DNA of 19,441 nt, from assembly GCA_003248655.1 (NCBI GenBank), contig QFPM01000031.1, forward strand, positions 1-19,441, written 5' to 3'. Positions within the stretch are counted from its first letter, which is position 1, and each line of letters begins with the position of its first letter. This document shows positions 9,646-18,781 of the stretch, piece by piece. Both the position numbers and the translations under genes were made by a program. Source of the DNA: Microbacterium sp. (lineage in GTDB: Bacteria; Actinomycetota; Actinomycetes; Actinomycetales; Microbacteriaceae). The notes under the pieces were generated by a model. That model worked only from the letters and a program-made list of their open reading frames with translations, was not told where the DNA came from and ran no database searches.

Positions 9646-9745
9646 TGTACCGTCTGCAGGATCGACGGGCCTTTGCGCGAGCCGGCGCCGCGGAATTCCG
9701 GGGGTTCCGCGTCGGCGGAGCGCGATCGGTCCTGCAAACGGTACA
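9646..9745. repeat. Large inverted repeat 2 (100 bp), 20-bp arms
   Basis: The arms TGTACCGTCTGCAGGATCGA (9646-9665) and TCGGTCCTGCAAACGGTACA (9726-9745) pair with one mismatch and one G-T pair. The 60-base interior is GC-rich, contains GGAATTCC and GGTTCC, and has partial internal symmetry. It lies eight bases after inverted repeat 1. I see no ORF that could be real in 9557-9802. Confidence 0.75.
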
Positions 9746-9844
9746 CGCGCGGCCGCGACGGGGAACGGCGGGGGGACCGGGGGCGGCGGATAAACCCGGC
9801 CCGTGCGTGCGCGCGCGGCGGCGGCGGAGACGGATGCTGGAGCC

Positions 9845-11122
9845 ATGCCTCCGTTCCGCTCGCGGCGACGCGCGCCCCAGGCGGGCGCCGCGCCTGCCCC
9901 CGGCTCCCGCCCCGACGACACGGCCGGCCCCGGCTACTCGGCCGGCCCCGGCAACGCCGCGCGCCCCGACGGGTTCGGGTTCCTGTCCGCCGACGACGTG
10001 TACCTCGATGCGGCGTGCCAGTCACTGCGCCCGGCGCCCGTGCAGGCGGCGCTGACCGAGTACTTCACGAGCTACGGCGCGTGCGGCGACCGCGTGCAGT
10101 ACGCGTGGGGACGCCGCGTCGAAGACGCGGTCGCGACGACGCGCGGGCGTACCCTCGCGGCTTTCGGCCTGTCACCGCGCCGTCACGTCTGCGCGTTCAC
10201 GCTGAACACGACCTACGGGCTGAACCTCCTCCTCCAGCAACTGCCGACCGGGCGCTACGCGCGCCTGATCACGACCCACCACGAACACAACGCGGTCTTC
10301 CTCTCGACGATGACGGCGGCCCGGCGCCTCGGCATCCCGCGCACCGTCGTCGAGCGCGCGCCCGACGGCACGGTAGACCTCGCCGGGTGCGACCTGACCG
10401 ACGCCCTCGTCGTCGTCTCGGCGATGGACAACGTCACCGGCACGCTCACCCGCGACCTGCGCGGGCTCGTCGCCGCAGTGCAGAAGCGCGGGGGAGCGGT
10501 GATCCTGGATGCCGCGCAGGCGGCCCCGCATGCGCTGCCCGCCCTGCGCGGCCTCGGCGCCGACGCGATCTGCTTCTCGGGCCACAAGATGTACGCGCCC
10601 GCGCTCGGTATCGTCCTCGCGAGTCGCGATCTGCTGGGGTCGCTCGACCTCACGTTCGTCGGCGGGGGCCAGGTCGACGCCGTGACCACCGACGGGTTCA
10701 CGCTGTCACCCGATCTCCACACGCGGCTTGAGCCGGGGCTACAAGCGTGGGGCGAGATCATCGCCTTCGGTGCCGCGCTCGAGTGGCTCACACCTCGCCT
10801 GCCCGCGATCGAGGCGCGCGAGCGCGAGCTCGGCGCGCGCCTGTTCGACGGGCTCGGCGCCCTCCCGAACCTGCGCATGTTCAGCCCCGCGGCATCCGCC
10901 GTCGTCACGATCGTGCCGGAGCGCGTCGATGCCCACCGCCTTGCGGTGTTCCTTTCGAAGGCGGGGGTCATGGTGCGCGGCGGCCATTTCTGCGCCCACC
11001 ACTGGCTACAGGAGCGCGAGCAGCTGCCCGCGCTCGTGCGCTTCAGCGTCGGCGCGCAGACGACCGGCGACGACGTCACCCGCGCGCTCGAGGTCATGGG
11101 CCGCATGATGCGTGGGCTGTGA
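9845..11122 (+). CDS. SufS-like class V aminotransferase / putative cysteine desulfurase
   Basis: This is a 425-residue, predicted cytosolic PLP enzyme. After a disordered Pro/Ala/Gly tail of about 45 residues, the fold-type-I core follows SufS logic: YLDAACQSLRP near the start, THHEHNA (H145-N149) where SufS has its active-site His, DAAQ at 222-225 for the pyridine nitrogen, and SGHK with K248 as the PLP lysine. RGGHFCAHHW with C383 matches the RxGxxCA loop that carries the persulfide cysteine of group II desulfurases. Cysteine desulfurase or a related C-S lyase is therefore the best call; the substrate is unproven. There is no SufBCD or IscU gene nearby. ATG 9845 has GGAG only 2 bases upstream; GTG 9803, 14 codons earlier, is an alternative. 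The gene overlaps the following thiol-protein gene by 11 bases. Confidence 0.82.
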   Translation: MPPFRSRRRAPQAGAAPAPGSRPDDTAGPGYSAGPGNAARPDGFGFLSADDVYLDAACQSLRPAPVQAALTEYFTSYGACGDRVQYAWGRRVEDAVATTRGRTLAAFGLSPRRHVCAFTLNTTYGLNLLLQQLPTGRYARLITTHHEHNAVFLSTMTAARRLGIPRTVVERAPDGTVDLAGCDLTDALVVVSAMDNVTGTLTRDLRGLVAAVQKRGGAVILDAAQAAPHALPALRGLGADAICFSGHKMYAPALGIVLASRDLLGSLDLTFVGGGQVDAVTTDGFTLSPDLHTRLEPGLQAWGEIIAFGAALEWLTPRLPAIEARERELGARLFDGLGALPNLRMFSPAASAVVTIVPERVDAHRLAVFLSKAGVMVRGGHFCAHHWLQEREQLPALVRFSVGAQTTGDDVTRALEVMGRMMRGL

Positions 11123-12203
11123 CGTGGTCTGCGTCGTCGCGTTCTTCGTCCTGCTCGTGCTGTCGGCGGTGTCGGCGAAGTACCGCAAGTTCCTCGGCGC
11201 GGGGTGGCACTGCTTCACGCATCGCGTGACCTTCCGCGCGTGCGATACGACGTTCCGCGACGACGTGAAGAACCGGATGCTCGCGCCTCTTGCCGTGCGC
11301 TCACCGGGCCTCGTGAAGCCCGCGAGCATCGCGATCGAGGCCGTCGCGTGGATCATGGTGCTCTCCCTCATCGTGAGCCTCTACCTCGTCGGCCGCAGCG
11401 GGCTGAACCTCTTCGTCTACGGGACGTGCGATAAGCAGAACGCGCAGGCGTGCTCGCTCGGCGCGCAGGCGTGCTCGATCGACGGCGGAGACCCGGGCTT
11501 CTGGGCCTCGATCGGCAGCGGTGACGTGCTCGGCGCGTTCGGGCGCGAGTTCGCATCGGTCGGCGATACGATCGCGACGATCCCGAGCCGCCTGAAGACG
11601 TGGGATGCCACGGAGTACGCGGCGGCGGACGCCACCTACCTCGGCGGATACACCGAGGGCCTGCCCGTCGCCGTCGAGGTGCTCGATCCCGGCTGCCGCT
11701 TCTGCGCCGAGCTGTTCCGCAACATGCGCGAGGCGGGCTTCGACGGCACACACAACGTGACCTACCTCGCGTACCCGATCGACACGCAGTTCGGACCGAA
11801 GTTCGCCAACTCGCCGCTCGTCGCGTCGTACCTCGGCGCGATCCGTGCGTTCGAGGCGGCCCGTGGCGGCTCGCAGGGCGAGACGGCCGACTGGTACATC
11901 CTCGAGCAGCTGTTCACAACGGATGCCGCGGACGGCAGCACGACGCAGGAGTGGATGAACGCGGCCTCCGCCGAGGATGCCACGGCGAAGCTGCAGGAGT
12001 GGCTGGCCGACGCGGGCTACACCCCGGAGGAGGTCGCCGAGGTCGTGCGCCTCGCGGCATCCGACGAGGTCGCGGACGCCCTCGCGGCGACTCGCACGGT
12101 CGTCGAGGACGATATCCGCACCGTCACGATCCCCGCGCTCATCGCCGGCGGACGCCTGCACGCGGGCGTCGTGAGCGTCGACACCCTGCGGGGCATCGGC
12201 TGA
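11112..12203 (+). CDS. Membrane-anchored DsbA/thioredoxin-fold thiol protein
   Basis: The 363-residue protein has two predicted membrane helices (about 5-22 and 74-94). The loop between them is rich in Arg/Lys, so it should be cytosolic, with the N-terminus and the large C-terminal domain outside. The loop carries C34-x2-H37 and C44 in HCFTHRVTFRACDTTF. Just after helix 2 is a cysteine cluster, C106, C114 and C121. The C-terminal domain has a CxxC, C195-RF-C198 in LDPGCRFCAELF, and TIPALIAGG near the end, resembling the cis-Pro region of DsbA/thioredoxin folds. I believe similar two-helix plus DsbA proteins occur in other prokaryotes, but this was not checked and no function is assigned. Start GTG 11112 overlaps the PLP-enzyme stop; GTG 11124 is a possible alternative. 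Coupled expression with the PLP enzyme is likely. Confidence 0.72.
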   Translation: MGCDVVCVVAFFVLLVLSAVSAKYRKFLGAGWHCFTHRVTFRACDTTFRDDVKNRMLAPLAVRSPGLVKPASIAIEAVAWIMVLSLIVSLYLVGRSGLNLFVYGTCDKQNAQACSLGAQACSIDGGDPGFWASIGSGDVLGAFGREFASVGDTIATIPSRLKTWDATEYAAADATYLGGYTEGLPVAVEVLDPGCRFCAELFRNMREAGFDGTHNVTYLAYPIDTQFGPKFANSPLVASYLGAIRAFEAARGGSQGETADWYILEQLFTTDAADGSTTQEWMNAASAEDATAKLQEWLADAGYTPEEVAEVVRLAASDEVADALAATRTVVEDDIRTVTIPALIAGGRLHAGVVSVDTLRGIG

Positions 12204-12227
12204 CACCGCGCGCCCCTGTGCGAGAAT
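12200..12227 (+). promoter_or_regulatory. Candidate sigma-70-type promoter for the parA-scpA-der operon
   Basis: CTGACA (12200-12205, five of six bases of TTGACA) and GAGAAT (12222-12227, four of six of TATAAT) are 16 bases apart, with a TGTG stretch just before the -10. Transcription would start near 12234, leaving a 22-base leader with AGGAG at 12246-12250 before GTG 12256. It would serve the seven-gene run 12256-18696. Confidence 0.45.
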
Positions 12228-12255
12228 CAGACACGCACGATTCACAGGAGCAGGA

Positions 12256-13129
<874 letters not shown>

Positions 13130-13146
<17 letters not shown>

Positions 13147-13978
13147 GCCGATCGGCGACCCCGACGCGGCGGATGACGCGGCGCAGGCGCCCGCGGCATC
13201 CGGCTTTCGCGTCTCGCTCGCATCGTTCGACGGTCCGTTCGACCTGCTGCTGACGCTCCTCGGCAAGCACGAGCTCGACATCACCGAGATCTCGCTGTCG
13301 AAGGTCACCGACGAGTTCATCTCGTACCTGAAGGGACTGGATGCCGATGAAGAGCTCGAGCAGGCATCCGAGTTCCTGGTGGTCGCGGCGACACTACTCG
13401 ACATGAAGGTCGCGGGGCTCCTGCCGCAGGGGGAGCTCGTGGATGCCGAATCGGTCGCCCTCCTCGAGGCGCGCGATCTGCTGTTCGCGCGGCTGCTGCA
13501 GTACCGCGCGTTCAAGGAGGTGTCGGCGTGGTTCGAGCGGTCGCTGCGCCGCGAGGACCGGCGGCACGTGCGGGCTGTGCGACTCGACGAGAAGTACCGC
13601 CGGGCCGTGCCCGAGCTCGTCTGGACGCTCTCGAAGGACGACTTCGCGGCGCTTGCGATGCTCGCCTTCGCGCCCAAGGAGATCCCGCACGTCGGCCTCG
13701 ACCACCTGCACGCGCCGCTCGTGTCGATCCGCGAGCAGGCGGCGGTCGTCGTGACGCTGCTGCGGGATGCCGGGTCGCTGAACTTCCGCGAACTCGTCGC
13801 GGGGGTCACGCAGACGGGCGTCGTCGTCGCGCGCTTTCTCGCAGTGCTCGAGCTCTACCGCCACGCCGCACTCTCGTTCGAGCAGCTCGAGCCGCTCGGC
13901 GAGCTGACCCTGCGCTGGACCGCCGAGCGGTGGTCCGAAGAGAACCTCGCCTCGTTGGGAGCCGACTATGACCGATGA
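13130..13978 (+). CDS. scpA: Segregation and condensation protein A
   Basis: The 282-residue protein is a kleisin subunit that bridges SMC heads together with ScpB. The N-terminal kleisin segment starts with FDGPFDLLLTLLGKHELDITEISLSKVTDEFISYL, which is diagnostic. The C-terminal winged-helix part (about 200-282) contains RFLAVLELYRHAALSFEQ. I chose GTG 13130, inside the parA end, because GGGAG at 13115-13119 lies 10 bases upstream and it gives a short tail before the conserved FRVSLASFDGPFD. The frame is open further upstream only as a shadow of parA. It overlaps scpB by 11 bases. No smc gene is in the window. Confidence 0.93.
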
Positions 13979-14582
13979 CACGTCCGCCGTGCAGGATGCC
14001 GAGGCCCCCGCGCGCTCGCAGGAGCCCGTCGACATTGCGCGCCGGCTCGAGGCGATCCTGCTGGTCGTCGACGAGCCGCAGAGCCTCGTCGCGCTCGCCG
14101 CGGCGGTCGGCTCGCCCGTTCCCGCGGTGCGCCAGGCCGTCGAGGGCCTGGTCGCCGACTACGACGGCGAGACGGGCGGCGTGCGCCGCGGGTTCGAGCT
14201 GCGCGAAGTCGGTGGCGGCTGGCGGCTGTACGTGCGCGAAGAGCACGACGATCTCGTCTCGGAGTTCGTCAACGCGCAGGCGCCGAGCCGCTTGTCGCAG
14301 GCGGCGCTGGAGACTCTCGCCGTCATCGCGTACAAGCAGCCCGTCACGCGCAGCCAGGTCGCCGCGATCCGCGCCGTCAACGTCGACTCGGTCGTGCGCA
14401 CGCTCCTGTCGCGCGGACTCATCACGGAGCTGTTCACCGACCCCGAGACGGGCGCGATCAACTACGGCACGACCGACGCGTTGCTCGTCAACCTCGGGAT
14501 CAACTCGCTCGACGAGCTGCCGCACATCTCGCCGCTGCTCGACGACGGCTCGGACGGGTTCGACAGCGAGGTGATCCGATGA
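13968..14582 (+). CDS. scpB: Segregation and condensation protein B
   Basis: This is a 204-residue ScpB, which dimerises and binds ScpA in the SMC complex. It consists of two winged-helix domains; RLSQAALETLAVIAYKQPVTRSQVAAIR followed by VDSVVRTLLSRGLI is the conserved core of the family. ATG 13968 has GGAG at 13958-13961, 6 bases upstream, and lies within the last codons of scpA. The N-terminal 20 residues are acidic and variable. Its stop overlaps the next start (ATGA). Confidence 0.95.
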   Translation: MTDDTSAVQDAEAPARSQEPVDIARRLEAILLVVDEPQSLVALAAAVGSPVPAVRQAVEGLVADYDGETGGVRRGFELREVGGGWRLYVREEHDDLVSEFVNAQAPSRLSQAALETLAVIAYKQPVTRSQVAAIRAVNVDSVVRTLLSRGLITELFTDPETGAINYGTTDALLVNLGINSLDELPHISPLLDDGSDGFDSEVIR

Positions 14583-15346
14583 CCGAAGCAGAGGGCATCC
14601 GCCTGCAGAAAGTGCTCGCGAACGCGGGCGTCGCGTCGCGGCGCGTGTGCGAGCAGTACATCGTCGAGGGTCGCGTGCGGGTCAACGGCCGCGTCGTCAC
14701 CGAGCTCGGATCGCGGATCGACCCGGCATCCGATCTCGTCGATGTCGACGGCACGGCGATCGAGCTGGATGCCACGAAGCGCTACATCATGCTCAACAAG
14801 CCGACCGGCGTCGTCTCGTCGATGAAGGACGAGCAGGGGCGCCCCGACCTCCGCCGCTTCACGACGGAGTGGGACGAGCGCCTCTACAACGTGGGGCGAT
14901 TGGATGCCGAGACGAGCGGCCTGCTCGTCCTCACCAACGACGGCGACCTCGCGCACGTGCTCGCCCACCCGTCGTTCGGTGTCACGAAGGTGTACATCGC
15001 GAAGGTCGACGGGCGCGTCACAGCGCAGACGATCGCGAGGCTGACGAAGGGGATCGAGCTCGACGACGGTCCGATCGCCGTCGACAAGGCCCGGCTGCTG
15101 GATGCCTCGGGCGCGACCTCGCTCGTCGAGCTGACGCTGCACTCGGGGCGCAATCGCATCGTCCGGCGGATGATGGCGGCCGTCGGTCATCCGGTCGTCG
15201 AGCTGGTGCGGCGCCAGTTCGGGCCGCTCCACCTGGGGACGCTCCCAGCGGGTCGGGCGCGCGAGTTGACTACAGTGGAACGCGGCGCCCTGCTCACCGT
15301 GGCGCGCCAGGCGGCACCCGCGGATCACCCGGCCCCCGCCGATTGA
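14579..15346 (+). CDS. rluB: RluB/RsuA-family rRNA pseudouridine synthase
   Basis: The 255-residue enzyme has an N-terminal S4 domain (about 7-60, RLQKVLANAGVASRRVCEQYI). A RsuA/RluB-type catalytic domain follows, with D109 in NVGRLDAETSGLL as the catalytic aspartate. LHSGRNRIVRRMMAAVGHPV is the later family motif. By family it isomerises a uridine in 23S rRNA helix 89 or a nearby position; RluE- or RsuA-like specificity cannot be excluded. It corresponds to Rv1711 and starts in the scpB stop (ATGA). The last 15 residues are a Pro/Ala tail. Confidence 0.92.
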   Translation: MTEAEGIRLQKVLANAGVASRRVCEQYIVEGRVRVNGRVVTELGSRIDPASDLVDVDGTAIELDATKRYIMLNKPTGVVSSMKDEQGRPDLRRFTTEWDERLYNVGRLDAETSGLLVLTNDGDLAHVLAHPSFGVTKVYIAKVDGRVTAQTIARLTKGIELDDGPIAVDKARLLDASGATSLVELTLHSGRNRIVRRMMAAVGHPVVELVRRQFGPLHLGTLPAGRARELTTVERGALLTVARQAAPADHPAPAD

Positions 15347-15374
15347 CCTTCTCCGATCCAGAGGCGACGCACCC

Positions 15375-16490
15375 GTGACCGATTCGACTGCCACCGGCGC
15401 GCTCGCCGCGCGCACCGCGGGGACCGTCCGCATCGTCGGATCGGGGCTGCTCGGCTCGAGCATCGGCCATGCGCTCCGGGCGCACGGGGTCGACGTCGCG
15501 CTGGCCGACGCCTCGCCCGCGCAGCTGCGCCTCGCCGTCGACTACGGTGCCGGACGTGCCGCGCGCGACGACGACGACCCGGCGCTCATCGTCGTCGCGG
15601 TGCCGCCCGACGTCGTCGCGGACGTCGTCGAGCGCGAGCTGCTGGCGCACCCGCGGGCGGTTGTCACGGATGTCGCGAGCGTCAAGCTCGAACCTCTCCG
15701 CGCGCTGCGCGAACGCGGCGTCGACCTCACGCACTACATCGGCTCGCACCCCCTCGCGGGGCGCGAGCGCGGCGGGGCGATCTCCGCGCGCGCCGACATC
15801 TTCGTCGGGCGCCCGTGGGTCGTGTGCCGCGACGGGGAGACCCCGGCATCCGACCTCGCGCTCGTCGAAGGCCTCGCCCTCGACCTGGGTGCGACGCCGA
15901 TCGAGATGACCCCCGAAGAGCACGACCGCGCCGTCGCGCTCGTCTCCCACGTGCCGCAGCTGGTGGCATCCCTCCTTGCCGGGCGCTTCGTCGAGGCCCC
16001 CGACGACTCGCTGCGCCTCGCGGGCCAGGGCGTGCGAGACACGACGCGCATCGCGGCGTCGGCGCCCGAGCTGTGGGTGCAGATCCTCGGGGCGAACGCG
16101 GCGCCCGTCGTCGACGTGCTCGATGCGCTCGCCGACGACCTGCGGGGCGTCGCCGACGCTCTTCGCACACCGGATGCCCCGGGCGCGCGTCGCGCCGTGG
16201 CCGACACGATCCGCCGCGGCAACGACGGCGTCGAGCGCCTGCCCGGCAAGCACGGCCAGAACCGCCGCTTCGAGACGATCGTCGTCATGGTCGACGACAC
16301 TCCCGGCCAGCTCGGGCGCCTGTTCGGCGAGCTGGGCGAACTCGGCGTCAACGTCGAAGACCTGCGACTCGAGCACTCGCCCGGCGCGCAGTTCGGCCTC
16401 GCCGAGATCAGCGTCACGCCGAGCGTCGTGCGCCAGGCCGAGGACGGCCTCGTCGCGCGCGGCTGGAAGATCGCGAGCCTGCCCGCATGA
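15375..16490 (+). CDS. tyrA: Prephenate dehydrogenase with C-terminal ACT domain
   Basis: The 371-residue enzyme catalyses oxidative decarboxylation of prephenate (or arogenate) in tyrosine synthesis. The NAD-binding motif VGSGLLGSSIG is at 21-31. The active-site GSHPLAGRE contains H125, and SHVPQLVASLL contains H192. A C-terminal ACT domain (about 295-371, VVMVDDTPGQLGRLFGELGE) suggests feedback control by an aromatic amino acid, as in other TyrA proteins with ACT domains. GTG 15375 has AGAGG about 10 bases upstream and is separated from rluB by 28 bases, the largest gap in this run. tyrA is not at this position in M. tuberculosis, where Rv1711 is followed directly by cmk. The stop overlaps cmk. 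Confidence 0.94.
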   Translation: MTDSTATGALAARTAGTVRIVGSGLLGSSIGHALRAHGVDVALADASPAQLRLAVDYGAGRAARDDDDPALIVVAVPPDVVADVVERELLAHPRAVVTDVASVKLEPLRALRERGVDLTHYIGSHPLAGRERGGAISARADIFVGRPWVVCRDGETPASDLALVEGLALDLGATPIEMTPEEHDRAVALVSHVPQLVASLLAGRFVEAPDDSLRLAGQGVRDTTRIAASAPELWVQILGANAAPVVDVLDALADDLRGVADALRTPDAPGARRAVADTIRRGNDGVERLPGKHGQNRRFETIVVMVDDTPGQLGRLFGELGELGVNVEDLRLEHSPGAQFGLAEISVTPSVVRQAEDGLVARGWKIASLPA

Positions 16491-17176
16491 GCGCCGTCGT
16501 CACCGTCGCGATCGACGGCCCGGCCGGGTCGGGCAAATCCAGCGTCTCGAAGCAGGCCGCGCGGCGGCTCGGCTACGGCTACCTCGACACCGGTGCGGCC
16601 TACCGCGCCCTCGCGTGGCACGTGCTCGCGGGCGGCGGCGACACCGCCGACGAGGCCCAGGTGCAGGATGCCGCGGCGAACTTCCCCTACACCATCTCGC
16701 TCGATCCCGACGACTACTGGGTGCGGGTCGGCGACACCGACGTGACCGACGCGATCCGAGAGCCGCGGGTGACGGCCGCCGTCAGCGGGGTCGCGCGGGT
16801 GCTGCCCGTGCGCGAGCGGGTGAACGAGCTGTTCCGTGCGCTTGTCGCGGAATCGGGTCGCCCCGGCGTCGTCGTCGAGGGTCGCGACATCACGACCGTC
16901 GTCGCGCCCGACGCGCCCGTGCGGATCCTGCTCACCGCAGCCCCCGAGGTGCGCGCGGCGCGCCGGAGCGCCGAGCTGACGTCGCACGACGCGGCATCCG
17001 TCGCCGAGGCGCTGCACCGCCGTGACGCCGCCGACAGCAGAGTCGTCGACTTCCTCACCGCCGCCGACGGCGTGACGGTCGTCGATTCGACCCACCTCGA
17101 CTTCGCCCAGACGGTAGACGCCATCCTCGAGGTGGTTGCCGCGGGCGTCCCGACCCAGGACGGAGGGCGCGGATGA
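16487..17176 (+). CDS. cmk: Cytidylate kinase
   Basis: The 229-residue enzyme phosphorylates CMP and dCMP with ATP. The P-loop GPAGSGKSS is at 11-19, followed by GYGYLDTGAAYRALAW, the CMP-binding signature. VVEGRDITTVVAPDAPVRILLTA is the central family motif. The final part is typical, with the usual DSTHLDF. ATG 16487 overlaps the tyrA stop (ATGA). The frame continues upstream into tyrA without family similarity. The length matches bacterial Cmk. Functionally it supplies CDP in the same nucleotide pathway as PyrG. Confidence 0.96.
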   Translation: MSAVVTVAIDGPAGSGKSSVSKQAARRLGYGYLDTGAAYRALAWHVLAGGGDTADEAQVQDAAANFPYTISLDPDDYWVRVGDTDVTDAIREPRVTAAVSGVARVLPVRERVNELFRALVAESGRPGVVVEGRDITTVVAPDAPVRILLTAAPEVRAARRSAELTSHDAASVAEALHRRDAADSRVVDFLTAADGVTVVDSTHLDFAQTVDAILEVVAAGVPTQDGGRG

Positions 17177-18696
17177 GCGCCGACGACGAGTACGAGGGCG
17201 GCCCCGACCGCCTCGAAGAGAAGCTGGCAGACCTTGACGAGGAGCTTGCCGAACAGCGCGCGGCCGCGCTGCGCGCATCGCTCGCCGACTACGACCTCGA
17301 CGACGACGACGCGCAGCTCCTCGCGGGTTTCACCGCTGGCGGCGAGGTCGTCGAGGCGCTGCCGGCGCTCCCTGTCGTCGCGATCGTCGGGCGCCCGAAC
17401 GTCGGCAAGTCGGCGCTCGTCAACCGCATCCTCGGTCGTCGCGAGGCCGTCGTCGAAGACACCCCGGGCGTCACGCGCGACCGCGTCACCTACAAGGCCG
17501 AGTGGATGGACCGCCGCTTCACCCTCGTCGACACGGGCGGATGGGAGCCGGATGCCAAGGGCATCGACCGCTCCGTCGCTGCGCAGGCCGAGGTCGCGAT
17601 CGACCTGAGCGACGTCGTGCTGTTCGTCGTGGATGCCATGGTGGGCGCGACGGCGACCGACGAGGCCGTCGTACGACTGTTGCGGACGACCCGCAAGCCC
17701 GTGTTCCTCGTCGCGAACAAGATCGACGACGCGCGGCAGGAGCCCGAAGCGGCAGCCCTGTGGAACCTCGGCCTCGGCGAGCCGTACCCCGTGTCGGCGA
17801 TCCACGGCCGGGGCGTCGCGGACCTGCTGGATGAGGTCGTGAAGGTCATGCCCGAGGTGTCGGCCGTCGCGAAGGCTGAACTCGGCGGACCCCGCCGCGT
17901 CGCGATCCTCGGGCGCCCGAACGTCGGCAAGTCGTCGCTGCTGAACAAGGCGGCGGGCGAAGAGCGCGTCGTCGTCAACGAGCTCGCCGGCACGACGCGC
18001 GACCCGGTGGATGAGATCGTCGAACTTGGCGGAAAGCTGTGGCGGTTCGTCGACACGGCCGGCATCCGTCGCCGCGTGCACCTGCAGCAGGGCGCCGACT
18101 TCTACGCGTCGCTGCGGACCTCGGCCGCGCTCGAGAAGGCCGAGGTGGCCGTCGTCGTGCTCGACGTGTCGCAGTCGATCTCGGTGCAGGACCTCAACAT
18201 CATCGACCTCGTGCTCGAGTCGGGCCGCGCACTCGTGCTGGCGTTCAACAAGTGGGACCGCCTGAACGACGACGATATGGAGAACGCCGATCGCCGCCGC
18301 TACCTCGAGCGCGAGATCGAGCAGGACCTCGCGCACGTCACGTGGGCGCCGCGCGTCAACATCTCGGCGCGCACGGGCCGACACCTCGACAAGCTCGTGC
18401 CGGCCCTCGAGACCGCGCTCGAGTCGTGGGATCAGCGGATTCCGACCGGCAAGTTCAACGCGTTCCTGTCGGAGCTCGTCGCCGAGCACCCGCATCCGCT
18501 TCGGGGCGGAAGGCAGCCCCGCATCCTGTTCGGGACGCAGGCATCCACACGCCCGCCGACGTTCGTGCTGTTCACCACCGGGTTCCTCGACCCGGGCTAC
18601 CGCCGGTTCATCCAGCGGCGCCTGCGCGAGATCTTCGGCTTCGAGGGCACGCCGATCGTCACCAACATGCGCGTGCGCGAGCGCCGCCAGCGCTGA
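17173..18696 (+). CDS. der: Ribosome assembly GTPase Der (EngA)
   Basis: The 507-residue protein has two tandem GTPase domains and a C-terminal KH-like domain, and works in 50S ribosomal subunit maturation. The first G1 motif GRPNVGKS is at 73-80 with DTPGVTRDR and NKID. The second G1 GRPNVGKS is at 247-254 with ELAGTTRDP, DTAGIRRR and NKWD. The first 65 residues are an acidic, helical extension (DRLEEKLADLDEELAEQR) that is longer than in E. coli Der and common in actinobacteria. GGAGG at 17162-17166 is 6 bases before ATG 17173, and the start overlaps the cmk stop. The gene closes the operon and is followed by palindromic repeats. Confidence 0.96.
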   Translation: MSADDEYEGGPDRLEEKLADLDEELAEQRAAALRASLADYDLDDDDAQLLAGFTAGGEVVEALPALPVVAIVGRPNVGKSALVNRILGRREAVVEDTPGVTRDRVTYKAEWMDRRFTLVDTGGWEPDAKGIDRSVAAQAEVAIDLSDVVLFVVDAMVGATATDEAVVRLLRTTRKPVFLVANKIDDARQEPEAAALWNLGLGEPYPVSAIHGRGVADLLDEVVKVMPEVSAVAKAELGGPRRVAILGRPNVGKSSLLNKAAGEERVVVNELAGTTRDPVDEIVELGGKLWRFVDTAGIRRRVHLQQGADFYASLRTSAALEKAEVAVVVLDVSQSISVQDLNIIDLVLESGRALVLAFNKWDRLNDDDMENADRRRYLEREIEQDLAHVTWAPRVNISARTGRHLDKLVPALETALESWDQRIPTGKFNAFLSELVAEHPHPLRGGRQPRILFGTQASTRPPTFVLFTTGFLDPGYRRFIQRRLREIFGFEGTPIVTNMRVRERRQR

Positions 18697-18713
18697 CCCG
18701 GCCCGCCGCGCGG

Positions 18714-18758
18714 GGTCTCGATACACCCGCGGCTCCGCCACGGGCACTCGACCACCGG
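18714..18758 (-). repeat. Palindromic intergenic repeat, copy 1 (diverged, inverted)
   Basis: Read on the minus strand this is a variant of copies 2 and 3. It shares the ends (CGGTGGT-GAGT and TATCGAGACC) with a different GC-rich centre, CCCGTGGCGGAGCCGCGGG, which itself folds into a 7-bp hairpin with one mismatch. It lies 17 bases after the der stop. Confidence 0.75.
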
Positions 18759-18781
18759 AGGCACGGCGCCGCGGGATCGGC

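Noticed and set aside
8600..9803. A dif-like recombination site next to xerD
   Set aside because: I found no 28-bp site with two 11-bp XerC/XerD half-sites; the inverted repeats nearby have the wrong size and sequence.
16714..18747. A 677-codon minus-strand open frame opposite cmk and der
   Set aside because: Antisense shadow of two well-recognised genes; no family signature.
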